This document shows positions 44,311 to 55,327 of a stretch of 64,000 bases of DNA, piece after piece. Source of the DNA: Cycas panzhihuaensis (lineage: Eukaryota; Cycadophyta); contig CM041465.1 of NCBI GenBank assembly GCA_023213395.1, positions 89,349,741-89,413,740 of the forward strand, read 5' to 3'. Each line of letters starts with the position of its first letter. The stretch's first letter is position 1. The notes below the pieces were generated by a model. It searched no databases. It saw only the letters and a list, made by a program, of their open reading frames with translations, and was not told the origin of the DNA. Position numbers and translations under genes: made by a program.

Positions 44311-45869
44311 ATTTTAGGAGGACATTGGTCTCAGGGTTTTGATGAGTAAATGACATTGCATATCTCCTTGATTCTCCTACTTGTCCTTTCACTCATGTTT
44401 AGATTACTTTGTTCTTTTGATGGGTAGACTTATATGGTAAGGCATGAAGGAATGGGGTTTTGTGTGAAGAGTCGAAGAAGGACTTTGAGAAGAAGGAATG
44501 CCTCATATTTTTTCATAACAATGAGTGCATACTTATAAGTATAACCTTGTCAATACATAAGATATTAAAGAAATGTTACTTGATGTATGCACGTATGCAC
44601 GAAGACTTGATGTCTGCATGAAAACGTGTTTGATGAGCTTAATAATTACTTCATGAATCATAGTCTCTTCATGATATTTACATTAGGCATGCTTTTCTTT
44701 AGAATAGATGTATATAAACTTGCCATCCATAAACATGTTTGCACCCAAAATTCATCTCCCTAACTAGTCAAAAGAGAGTCCATTGTTAAGCATCCTAATC
44801 TTATTTGAGTGGCACCCATCCACATGATGTTGGTCAGCCTTAACCGATCTATACAATGCTCTCTATATGTCATTCAAACTTAACCTTGCCATACATAGAG
44901 TCATCCATTTAATGCTCACTTGAACGCTGCTCAATAGTAGGTATCATTGAAGACATAAAAACTTAAGGTAATCACTTTCACGCCTTGCTTTATACACACT
45001 ATCAAATGGTTTATTAAATCATTCATTAATTCTGTTTGCTACTAATGGAGACAATACTATTCGTAAGTATATCATCTACTCAAACCGTTACAGAGAATGC
45101 ACCATATTAAGGTGTTTTCCATTAATATATATTTATTAGCCTTGCCCGTTCTCTTTGTCTTTATGTTCGACTAGGTATTAAACGTTGCCAATTCAATGAC
45201 CTGATCTGCAGGGTCGCCTCTCTATCAGTCTTCAGTTGCGTGTCCATTGCAGATCTACATCGACATTGAGATTCCTCCTTTTCTTGATCATTCACAGCTT
45301 TTTTTTCTTTTTTTTTTCAAACGATGGTCTGTATATACTTACAGTTCAGGGTTTGATTTGTCGCATTAATTCTTTGCTGCCACCATACATTGGGGTATCG
45401 GCGTTTGGTTTCAAATGATTGATATTTAAGTTATAAATGAATAATGCCCATTGCATGATAATTGATAATGCGAACGGCGTCTTGTGTACTCATTTGATTC
45501 AATGAAGATCGCCTCTTATTTGATATGCAGAGTAGTGTGCATACATAAAACACAAACATTGCATGTTACAGCTTTGAAGGCCAAGTATTTTAGTATATAC
45601 GTTCGCCTTGCTTTAATCGTTGGACACGCTGCGTCAACTTGATCATCTTACTTGGCGGATTATTTTCTTTTGGCAATATTAATACATACATGCATATTAA
45701 TACATACATATCTCTTGTTTTTAATATATATATATTTTTTACCCAAATTAATTTGAACGATTAGAGGCACATTTTATTGACATTTTAGTTGCTCAAACTT
45801 ACTCTTTCATAATCATGTTTAAAAATAAATTTAATTATTTTTTTAATTTTTTTACAAAGTTATAAGGAA
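44311..45869. other. Gene-free stretch, locally CG-containing
   Basis: 45150-45660 has more CG dinucleotides and less A/T runs than its surroundings but no recognisable gene. The 60-residue frame at 45236-45418 spans a T run and looks accidental. Should contain the 5' LTR of gypsy 1, which I could not delimit. Confidence 0.4.
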
Positions 45870-46214
45870 TGTTGGAATAGTTTAGTCCACACGAAGTATA
45901 ATAGCAATGTACATTTATATAAATTACTCTATTGTGCACATGAAGTATAATAGTAATGCACATTTATACAAATTACTCTATTATGATGTCGATATTTTAT
46001 AGATATTTTATACATAGTCATATTGTATATTATAAATACACAACCAATGTATTATATGCAATAACTTGATGTAAGAATGTTTCGATGGTGTTAATCAAAG
46101 TTAAAGTACCTTAAGGGTATCATTATAATATTGGTGTTTATTTTTATCCGTTATGATATTGGTGTTTATTTTTATTTATGTAAATATTATTTTTTGTCAT
46201 CTTATTTTTTAATA
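45870..46214 (+). repeat. 5' LTR of element K with internal duplications
   Basis: 345 bp against 263 bp for the other copy. The excess is explained by two tandem duplications: 49 bp (45888-45936 and 45937-45985, GAAGTATAATAG...ACTCTATT) and 28 bp (46128-46155 and 46156 onward, ATATTGGTGTTTATTTTTAT). Confidence 0.9.
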
Positions 46215-46227
46215 TGGTTTCAGAGTG
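46215..46227 (+). other. Primer-binding site of element K
   Basis: TGGTTTCAGAGTG directly after the LTR, a close variant of TGGTATCAGAGC. Confidence 0.8.
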
Positions 46228-47900
46228 TTCAGGTTATGTAAGATTTGTTGAGACCCTAGTGTGATTATTGCAGCTCTATCGATTTGCTTGGTAAAAACCT
46301 AGTTCTAATGATGTGTGGGAGGAGGTGGCTTTGTAGAACTCGTTTGCCAGTTTGCCACAATTGGTTCATAACTCTGTTCGTAGGTTCATAGTTATGTTGT
46401 AGTGAAACCCTAGTTGTAAATTAGGGTTCTGTTGTGCCCATCTATTGCCTACTAGCGTTGAGTGTTGCTCCGTTTATGGTTCATGTGAGGGGTGTACTTG
46501 GTCCAGTCGTTTTATTTTGTCTAGAAACACTTTTAGACTCTTTGCAAATGATTGTTTTCTTAGAGAGATGTTGAAGAGACTGTAGATGCAGAGACACTTG
46601 CTAAAATCACTGTAGAGGTTGAAGTGTGTAGTAGAGATTGTAGCTACAATTTTTTTTGTAACAATCATAGACACACATGAAAGACGAGTATTAGTATTGT
46701 ATCTACATTACATGTAGCCAATGCTTGGATGCCCCTGTAAGACACCAAAAATTTATAGCTGAAAGTCATTACGTAGATTTTGTGTGCCATTTAAGGCATG
46801 TAGATATCACGGGAGAAACAATCATAGCTTGTCATGTTTATCTACGAAAATTCAAAGTATTTTCATATTATATATTCGCCTGGATGATATTGATTTAATC
46901 GTCGTTGAATTACATTGCATCTATTTGTATTGATAATGTTACATGACATTATAAGTCATCACATATGATATATTAATTCTTCGTCATGTTTGATAAATTA
47001 AGTCACCCATGCATTTATATATTGCATGATTTATAAATCGCTAGATCGAATTATCACCCATAGTAATTGAATTTGATCCATCTTTTATCGATTTGATTTA
47101 GTTATCAGTCCACGTTTTCATTTTTTGCACACAGGTGGAATTATGACACATATTTTTTTAATAGCTTTTTAAAAATTTAACTAGATTGAAATTGTGATTC
47201 AAATCTATTAGTCCCATGCGCCTCAACCCCTTGGTCATATAGTATATTGATATGATCTATTTTAATTAGCTAAGGGTGTTAAACCCTAAATTTTTGTTAT
47301 TTTTTTAAATTACATTTTTTATAAAAGGGTACTTGGACGTTTTCCTTAATATCTCGAGTTTTAGGAGTTTGTTTTTTGAACTGTCTAAACTATTAGAATC
47401 CTGACTTTGATATATTTTGATGCTATTTTCATAGAGAAATTTAAGATTAAATTTAAGTCTTTATACTAGATCCCTATGTGGTAACTAGACAAAACTCTCT
47501 TTTGCACCTTTTACATCATTCTCTTGCCTATTCTTTGAACCCATACTAACTATTTTTAAAACCCTAGAAGGCTATTGTAAACCATTTTAAGGAAATTTAT
47601 TGTAACTTATATATTTGGATCCTATAAAGGACTAAGAGACAGAAGAAGCTCCTAAAATCAAGGATAGGGTAGCTATTATCTTGCTGACAGATTTGTGACT
47701 ATGTGGCCTATCTTGTATGCATTTGAAATGAATTTTTAAAATCTTGATTACTCATTTGATCAGTATAAAGGAGGTCATAAAATTGAGAAGATAGTATATA
47801 TAAATTGATATGTGACTCATTCTTGAGTAGTTTACGCTTACAATTATAGAAGAGAATGGCGTAGTGATATTCTTACATGAGACAAATAAATATTATTACT
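46228..47900 (+). other. Non-coding leader of element K
   Basis: About 1.7 kb without a recognisable gene. A GC-moderate portion at 46300-46500 precedes AT-rich sequence. Confidence 0.5.
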
Positions 47901-47904
47901 TAAG

Positions 47905-48980
47905 GGATATACTTATTCCAATATCTCGGTGTATTGGAGCTAACTACTATTTATGGACAATTAGAATAAGATGTTTGTTCATAGCCAGAGGTTTATGGAA
48001 AATTGTTACTGATGGATATGATATTCTTAATGATGAATAAGAAAGGGGAAAACTTAAGAAGAAAGACAAAAACATTTTTCATGATTTTTGTTGCATTAAA
48101 TAAGTTGATCTTCCTCCAACATATTATGTTATTATTCATAAGGTTTACCATGCTAGTACTACTAAGGAAGCTTAGTATTTTTTGAAAGATATATTTAAAA
48201 GGACTCCTGAAGAGATATAATAGATTATTGATAAGACAAACAAGATTATTGATGATTATGATACACGTAAAAAGAATGAAGAAAGTACTATTGATGATGA
48301 TGTAAAGGTGTATCAAGACATTGATGGAGAAAATATGAATATTAATGAAACTACTACTGAACATAAAGAGACTATGGTTGAATGTATTGTTGAGACTACT
48401 ACTACTATTGAAGATGTTGAGAGTGATAAACTAATTACTATTACTAGTAAACATGATCAAGCAATTAATGTTCCTAATGCTCCTATTGAAGATAAGTTTG
48501 ATGATTTATCTCTATCTATTGATTCAAGTCCAAATGATGTTCCTATTTTGAGTATTGATTCAAGTTTGAAGAATTTGTAAGTTGATGAAGATTCTACTCC
48601 AAATGTTGAAGAAATTATTGATTAAGAAGAAGAATTTATGTAGGATGCTAATATTTATTTTACAAATAATTCTACTAACAAATAGGTTATGATTAAATAC
48701 ATGCTTAATGTAAAATTTGAAGATATTACTAATATTTGTAAAGATAGTTACTTACAGGATCTACATTAAAATCAAATTAGCCCTCTTCCTATGATGAAGA
48801 ATCAAAATTTGCATCCTAGTATGAAGAATTTCAAGTTTAAGGATCATTACTTACTAGAGTTGTTATAGCAAAGACATCAGTACATAATTGAAGACAAAGA
48901 TTAAGTTGAAGACATCATCTTCAAGGCATTTCCAAGGATAAAGTATTGTAAATTCAAATGACCTAAATATGCATTAAGAG
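47905..48980 (+). pseudogene. Gag-like remnant of element K
   Basis: Plus-strand translation across stops gives CIGANYYLWTIRIRCLF and GLWKIVTDGYDIL (copia gag W...M and LW..V..GY blocks), LKKKDKNIFHDFCC, VIIHKVYHASTTKEA and FLKDIFKRTPEEI, matching the UBN2/gag family in order. An open acidic frame at 48308-48580 (many Glu, Asp, Thr, Ser) follows. The end, near FKAFPRIKYCKFK and YALRGSVG at the polypurine tract, loosely recalls the gag C-terminus of D and E. The start codon is not determinable. Confidence 0.7.
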
Positions 48981-48984
48981 GGAG

Positions 48985-49247
48985 TGTTGGAATAGCCTTG
49001 TTCACACTTCGTGAGGCATAATAGTAATGTACATTTGTGTAAATTAGTTTCTTATGATGTTAGTATTTTATACATAGTCATATTATGTATTATAAATACA
49101 CAACCAATGTATCATATGTGACAACTTGATGTAAGGATGTTTCAATGGTATTAATCAAAGTTGAGGTACCTTAAGGGCACTATTATAATCCTGGTATTTG
49201 TTTTTGTCTCTTCAAATATTATTTTTTGTCATCTTTTTTTTTCAACA
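48985..49247 (+). repeat. 3' LTR of element K
   Basis: 263 bp, TGTTGGAATAGCC to TTTCAACA, preceded by AAGAGGGAG. Shares CATAGTCATATT, AAATACACAACCAATGTAT and CTTGATGTAAG with the 5' LTR. Confidence 0.92.
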
Positions 49248-49299
49248 AAGATAAACACTCAATATTTGGGCTTTTATTTTATTGAATTTATGTAGAAGA

Positions 49300-49465
49300 T
49301 GAAGGAAAATAATGTTTGCAAGACTATGCTTTGATACTAAATGATGGAAACAATAATAGCAGGACTATGCTCTGATACCAAATGAAGGAAAATAATGTTT
49401 GCAAGACTATGCTCTGATACCAAATGATGGAAATAATAATAGCATGACTATGCTCTGATACCAAA
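49300..49465 (-). repeat. Array of LTR-end plus primer-site units (3' LTR)
   Basis: Four units of 42, 41, 42 and 41 bp starting at 49300, 49342, 49383 and 49425, alternating two types (TGAAGGAAAATAATG... and TGATGGAAACAATAAT...). Each ends in GCTCTGATACCAAA, the complement of the initiator-Met tRNA primer site. The first copy is mutated (TTTGATACTA). The LTR proper begins at 49466 with the similar TGAAGGAACAATAG. Confidence 0.95.
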
Positions 49466-49879
49466 TGAAGGAACAATAGTAGTAGGAGAACAGGGCAGAA
49501 CATATATCAAACAACCATAAACTAATATTGCATCAATACATCAATGTATCACAATCACAATAGCATAAAAATATGAAAGTATTATTGTTCAATCCATTGT
49601 AGCAGAAAAGAGTAATACAAATTTCTCATATGAGGGCGGTGTCTAAAGACACCAGGGTTGTACACCCCATAATATAAATAGTTTTGGGGGAGGAGGGAAA
49701 CTCCTCAACCCATGAATTCAAAATAACAATAAAATAATGTAACTTAACTCAACTAAACTAACTCAAATTAACATTAATTACCTTAACTTACCTTGACATG
49801 TTGAGCATCACATGTCTAAATTGAGGTGCACAATCCTGGTAGGTAAGAGGGAGTTGAGTGATGACATTACACTATAATA
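49300..49879 (-). repeat. 3' LTR of element E
   Basis: 580 bp, colinear with 55328-55908 and nearly identical by eye over most of its length. Its first 166 bp are a tandem array containing primer-binding-site copies. Confidence 0.95.
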
Positions 49880-49889
49880 TTCTCCCCCT

Positions 49890-50624
49890 TAATATCAGCA
49901 CAGACACTTGTATCTTTTCCTTAAACTTATGGAACTGGTACTTGAAAAAAACTTTAAAATTCTGATCTTAATCTTTATCAACTCTTCTCACCCTTATAGT
50001 TACATATGTCTCTTTATCATGGAATGATGTAGAAAAACTATAAATAGATGAAACTTGATGTAAATGTAGATGAATAGCTGTAATTTTGACTTTGTCAACT
50101 GGAACATTAAGAAGGCTTTGAACTTGAACTTTTATAATCTTTATGCTTTGAACAACTATCATATCATCAGGTTCATTCTTTGTCATATCATCAGATTCAT
50201 TCTTCGTTATATCATAAGATTCATCTTCATGCTCCCCCTCAAATGGAGGATCAAATCCTTATGCAACAAGGTGGTCCTGCATTTGATTTGAATCCTCATA
50301 GTTGTTGTTGTCATGATCTATCTATTCTGTTACTTGTCTAACATGCTCATCAAATACATTGGGGGTATCTCCCCCATAAATGGAAATTAATAAATCCCAA
50401 ATAGACTTAGATGTTATTAATTTAGAAACCAATGAAAAAACATCATTAGTCATAGTGTAAAATAATAAACCTAAAACTTCATTATCTTTTCTAAAATTTT
50501 CTTTAATGCTAAGGTCACATTCATGTTGTAAATACTTTAAAAGATCATGTTCAATAAAGTAAGTTTGCATGATGTCATACCATAGTGAAAAGTTATGGCC
50601 ATCAAAAATAGGAAATTGTTCCAT
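49890..50624 (-). pseudogene. Gag-like protein of element E
   Basis: The open frame 50624-50322 starts MEQFPIFDGHNFSLWYDIMQ and contains DLLKYLQHECDLSIKE, NEVLGLLF, ITSKSIWDLLISIYGGDT and HVRQVTE, a well preserved UBN2/gag domain of about 100 residues. After a stop come three acidic octapeptide repeats (50229-50158). The open frame 50186-49968 follows, then, past one more stop, FKVFFKYQFHKFKEK at the polypurine tract. The start Met at 50624 is plausible, being the first Met before FDG. Gag would assemble particles. There is no zinc knuckle. Related to the gag of D and to 30390-29612. Confidence 0.85.
50158..50229 (-). repeat. Three 24-bp tandem repeats in gag of E
   Basis: Units at 50158, 50182 and 50206, encoding on the minus strand acidic octapeptides of the type M-T-K-N-E-S/P-D-D. 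Corresponds to the five-unit array at 29845-29964. Confidence 0.9.
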
Positions 50625-50639
50625 TTTGAAAGCAATGTA

Positions 50640-51899
50640 ATAAATAAGAAAATAATAATGCGTTTGAAAGCAAACTTAAAAAATCCTTTTCACTTATGCA
50701 AAACTAAAATAAACTCTTGAGAATGAAATATAAAGAGTTTTCAAAAATACCAATTTCTTAAATGAGTAAATTTAAATCTTCAATATAAGAAAAACTTTCC
50801 CTTTTTGTATAAAAAATAACTTTTCTTTGAGAAAAATATATATTGCCTTATGAATAAATACTAGTTCAAAACAGCTTAAAATGCTTGTAGAAAGATCAAG
50901 TAGAAACCTTGAGTTAAACAATGAGATATAAACTAGAATTTTCTTAAAAATTTTGAAAAAAGGTAAGCTTATTAGGATGTAGTTGTATGCTCAACTTTAG
51001 CAGCTTGAAAACTATACTAAATAATGTCAGAATAACTTAAAATTCTACCAATATGCAGATTAATAAGGTATGAATTCAATGAAATAAACAATTTTAAAAA
51101 CAGGTACCAATAAATCACGATTTGAATAATGCAAAGGTATATACCTCCTTATGGGGCCAAACAGGAGCAAGGTAGTCAAAATTGCATAAAATTAGTAATT
51201 AACTTTTAGAAAATATTGAAAAAATGATCAAATATTATTAATGAGATTGTTTAATGTACTTTCAATTGAAAATTTTTGAAAAAATATATTAAAAAATATG
51301 TAAAAATAGCAGATTTGAGGTAGTAAGGCACCTCAACTTTGACTGATTTAAAATTAAGGAAAAATATGTCAGAATGAAGAGAAATGAGTCAGATTCCCAA
51401 TGAAGCTAACAAAATTGAAATCTGATATAAAATGAAAAAGTTATAGTGGAAAAGGTAACAGGTGTCTTTATGTAGAATGTTAAGAAACGGGAAAAAAAAT
51501 AACTAAATTCCTTATTTCAGCGATTAAAAATACTAATGAAAATAAATTAAAAAAATTGAAGTAAGAAGTGGGTATTGAAGTCTATAGAACATAGATCGTT
51601 ATAGAGGAAATTTGGGCAAAAACCATATACCATTAATAAATTATAGCCAGTTCTAAAAATGATTTTGTTAACAGTATGGAAAATGCTAAAATTTTGAAAG
51701 TTTAATATTAGAATAGTCAAAACAGGGTCAAATTGGCACCAAATTGGTCATATGACCAGTTGAAATTGGTGTACAGAAAATTTTTGATCTATTGGAGCAA
51801 GTTTTGTCTGAAACCGATAAGCCAGTGAGAAGTTATGGCCATAAAAGCACCAATAACTCTATGAAAAAATAAAATTAAAAAAAAAAAAAAAAAGGTTAA
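50640..51899 (-). other. Non-coding internal region of E
   Basis: Colinear homology to 30391-31864 of element F, ending in an A run at 51877-51892. No ORF. Confidence 0.65.
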
Positions 51900-53555
51900 A
51901 AGGTTATATTATTCAAAAAACTTCTTAAAATATGGGTCTGAAGATGAACTGAGCTGGGATTGAACCTAAGATCAGTCAGGAAATAAACACCTCCGATGCC
52001 AGGAGGATAAACTCGCTCGTCAAGATTAAAAACATAAAAGATTATTGAAAAATGTTATATTAAAGAATAAATGGCTGCTGTATACAAAAGCTGAATGCCG
52101 ATAAGATAATCAAACAATGAATAATATAATGAACAGGCAAGGGTGCAACAATGATGCAAGCCGAGTGTAATAATCAAATAATGAATATAATGGAATGGCA
52201 GGGCACAACAATGATGTAAACCGTATGATAATCAAATAATGAATAATGAACAATGAATAAATAATGGAATGGAACGGTATAATAATGAGATGATCAAATA
52301 ATGAACGCCAAACTGAACCCCAATATATATAGTAAATAATGATGATAACCTTAGAATGAACCGCACCAGAGTCGAATAATATCACACAATGGCAAGAGGC
52401 TGATTACACAATGGCAAGGGGTATCTAATAATGAGATGATGAAACATAATGTAATAAAAACGGAGCTGAATATAATCAAATAATGATGGACAATAAAATA
52501 AGGGCAAGGGCACTGTGCCATATAACAATGAAATGCCGTATAATAATCAAATTAAATAAAGTAATGGAACAGCAATGAATAAGCCAATATTAATGCAAAC
52601 CGTGAACAAAACCTGAACGCAATGCAATATGCAATAATGATGACCGAGCAAGCCGTAGTAGTGAATAATGAAGTTGAATGCACAAATACTGAATGGTACA
52701 GATCCCTTAGCTGATCGAGCTGGCACAGAGGCCAAGGAGACGGCAATAATGCACACTGAAGGAGACGTAATATGCAATGCATATAGCCATGCAGGAGACA
52801 GAATGACGTAATACGAGATGATGCAAATAAGCACGCAAATAACGAGAGACGAAACAATTAAATGAGGCGCGTACGAGTCTAATAACCAGCAACAAAGCGT
52901 TGAGCCAAGATAGCATAATGATTACGATGCAAATAACCGAGAGATGAAATAATGAGACACGGGCCTGGCAAGGCGAGATGGCACCGATTGCAGGGGCACG
53001 GGACGATGCCGATTAAGAGTCTAATAATGAAGCAGCAACTGATTAAATAAGGCGAGACACTAGACCGGTAATGAAGCATGGAAAGACGGAAAGACAAATA
53101 TATAAGACGCAAAGTGAAGTGAAGTTAATATTAAAAAAAAAAAATGCTGATTAATAAATATTAGCATGAGACCTAATATAGAAGACATAAGCCAGAGCCG
53201 ATTAATAATGAAACGGCTTAGCAACCCGATTGCAGGTGCATCGCAGGAGACAAGATGGAACAGCCGAGTCGAACAACACAGTACCGAGATAGCACATAGG
53301 CTGAGAGGAGTAATGGGCAGCGCGAATATTAAAAACAGATGGCAGAATTAAATGGCGATGACCCTTCGATTTAGTCCAATAATAATGAAGCAAAAAAACT
53401 CCGATGAGATGCACTGAATGCATGATGCAAGCTTCGAATGTAAATTGATGGGGCCCAAAACAAACGGTTGATTGTAGAGAGGCGGTAACCAATGCTAAGG
53501 TATTAGCCAAAGGAGCACATTTTAAGCGGCCATAAGTAATGACGCAAAGATACAA
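51900..53555. other. CG-rich, quasi-repetitive cargo segment in E
   Basis: Abrupt change in composition: dense CG dinucleotides and a monotonous AATAATGA/ATAATCAAATAATGA theme. Loose tandem copies start at about 52106, 52170 and 52228 (each ATAATCAAAYAATGAAT..., with ACAATGATG.AA.CCG in the first two). The plus strand is full of TAA and TGA, leaving the minus strand stop-poor. The resulting overlapping minus-strand ORFs look like composition artefacts. It is placed exactly where element F has its own, different, CG-richer segment. Confidence 0.65.
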
Positions 53556-53558
53556 TAA

Positions 53559-53981
53559 TTGCAGGCTACGAGTAACACAGAGAGAAAGAGAGGGTTAAGT
53601 CAAGTCGAGAGGGTGAACTGCACCCATCAAATACACTCTGCTGACACTCTGTCTAGAAAATTCTTTTATTTGATCACTATAATTAGAAATTTGATTAGTG
53701 ATGAGGTAGTTGTCATGACACAGAAAAATGAGGTTGAAAATGGCAAGCTAGAGGTAATAATCCAAGAAAATGTAAAATTATCCAAACAATTACAGGAAAG
53801 TAATGTAGCAGTTAGAAAGTTACAGGAGTATTCTGCAGAGCTTCAAAGGCATTTGATTGATTTTGAACAAGGAGTTAATCAATTTTCAGAGCAACAGAGA
53901 GAAAACATTGATGTTCTTGATGGTAGTAATGTTGATGATACAGATCTATATAAGTACAGGCCTTTATGTCAAATAGGTTAG
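53559..53981 (+). pseudogene. Coiled-coil ORF, possible captured host exon
   Basis: 140-residue plus-strand frame, antisense to the gag of E. The second half (from about residue 53) is heptad-like and charged: KNEVENGKLEVIIQENVKLS, KQLQESNVAVRKLQEYSAEL, QRHLIDFEQGVNQFSEQQRE. This predicts a coiled coil rich in Leu, Glu and Gln. A splice-acceptor-like TGACACAG precedes the heptad part at about 53714, so the true exon may begin there. The LQ-E-x-N/LQEY pattern recalls stalks of plant kinesin-14 proteins, but I cannot assign a family. Not found in other elements of the window. Probably a transduced host fragment, and whether it is expressed is unknown. Confidence 0.5.
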
Positions 53982-55312
53982 ATGTTTTTTTGAAATATAT
54001 CCACGAAAAATAACCAGATTCTTCTTTCCCCCTTTTTAATATATCGATAAAAAAAATATATAAAAAACATCTATAAATTTGTATTTGAAACAAACTTTAA
54101 AATATATTGCAGGTATATGAAAAAAGATACAGAGATTTTACAAAATTTTTTTCAAATAATAACAGTAAAACAACTTAATGGAGCAATATACTCATATAAC
54201 AGAGTCACAATATTAATAAATTTTTCAAATATTTTGAAGAGAATATATCATAAAAAAAACTCTTATATATTTGTATTTGAAAAAATTTTAAAGGAATATA
54301 TTGAGTAAATATATAAAATATTTGTAAATTTGAAAATGGAACTGAAGAACCTGGAACACGCAGTTGTAGCTGGCTTGATCTCGTGTATATCTTCTTCAAA
54401 AGGATGAATATGCCTCAAATATTGTAGATCTGATAAATAGTTGATTTGCAGCAGAAAAAATAGGCTTGATAAGCTTCGGATGGCTGAAAATGCCTCAAAA
54501 GTTGTAGATATGCAACTGCTATCTTTTGTAGATTGAAATATAGCTTATAACTGCAAAAACACTTTTATGAATTTGCATAAATCTTGTGAAATAACACTGA
54601 ATATACTCGTTATATCATAAAAAATAACCCAATAATGAGTGAATCTATTGAAAAATATAATAAATATGTTGAAAAACTTATAGAAAATATCACCAAATGA
54701 TGAAAAATCGCTAATCTGAAGTGAGACCCAGTAGATCTGTAAAAATATTATGTAAATGTTGTAGATATGGCCTTAGTATAGCAGATCTATAGCAAAAAAT
54801 ATCACAGATATGAATAAATATAATATAAAATAGTGAAAACTTATTGAAATAAGCAGATTTATAGTAAAAAAATAGCAGATCTGAAGTAACAAATTGTAAA
54901 TCTTTGAAGAAAACTTAATAACTTTTGTATGCAGCTGATGCTCTTTTGCAAATTTGTAAAAAATATCAAATAAGTAGACAAATAACTTGTAAACTATCAA
55001 AATATATGATAAATCTATAGATCTGAAGAGAAAAATAACTTAAATATGAGAATAAAACTTGAATGTATATAACTTGCTGCTGAAAATCCTGCGTAGATCT
55101 GCACAAATCTGAAAATAGATCTCAATAATATTTGTTGAACCAGAAATATAGCTCAATAATAATCAAAATCTACTGAAATAATATATAAAACTTGTTAAAA
55201 ATTTTTAGAAAATAAATATAGTTAATATATCTTACTTGTAAAAAAAATCTGTTGTAGAATGCTAGTAGATCCTGTTGCTCTTCTTCAAAATTTCAACAGG
55301 CTAGCAATCGCC
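53982..55312 (-). repeat. AGATCTG-rich leader of element E
   Basis: Degenerate repetition of AGATCTG/AGATATG (e.g. 54425, 54735, 54784, 54888, 55020, 55095) with AAACTT-AATAA spacers, colinear with 33801-35102 of element F. Short ORFs in it are artefacts. Confidence 0.75.
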
Positions 55313-55313
55313 T

Positions 55314-55325
55314 ACTCTGATACCA
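55314..55325 (-). other. Primer-binding site of element E
   Basis: ACTCTGATACCA, i.e. TGGTATCAGAGT on the minus strand, two bases before the LTR. Four further copies occur inside the adjoining LTR array. Confidence 0.9.
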
Positions 55326-55327
55326 AA

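Larger units (their letters stand above)
45870..49247 (+). mobile_element. Gag-only copia-derived LTR element K
   Basis: Plus-strand element with LTRs at 45870-46214 and 48985-49247, primer-binding site at 46215-46227 (TGGTTTCAGAGTG) and polypurine tract at 48976-48984 (AAGAGGGAG). The 2.8-kb interior has a decayed UBN2-type gag (about 47905-48240) and an acidic frame (48308-48580) but no protease, integrase or RT. The flanking 5-mers (AGGAA, AAGAT) are not a convincing target duplication, so the ends are either eroded or off by a few bases. Like D and E, a non-autonomous gag-only type. Confidence 0.83.

Noticed and set aside
45236-45418. 60-residue ORF in a less AT-rich region
   Set aside because: Includes a Phe run from a T tract, no family resemblance, no supporting context.
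48003-48364. Minus-strand ORF of 123 residues, Phe/Ile/Asn-rich
   Set aside because: Antisense to the gag-like region of element K. Composition-driven, with no motif.
49300-49465. Possible CRISPR-like array because of regularly spaced repeats
   Set aside because: Units are directly adjacent with no unique spacers, sit in plant LTRs, and are explained by LTR-end plus primer-site duplication.
52110-53555. Series of overlapping minus-strand ORFs of 70-117 residues
   Set aside because: They follow from the repeated AATAATGA theme on the plus strand, which makes the minus strand stop-poor. They overlap in several frames, are Leu/Ile/Ser-rich and low in complexity, and show no family motif.
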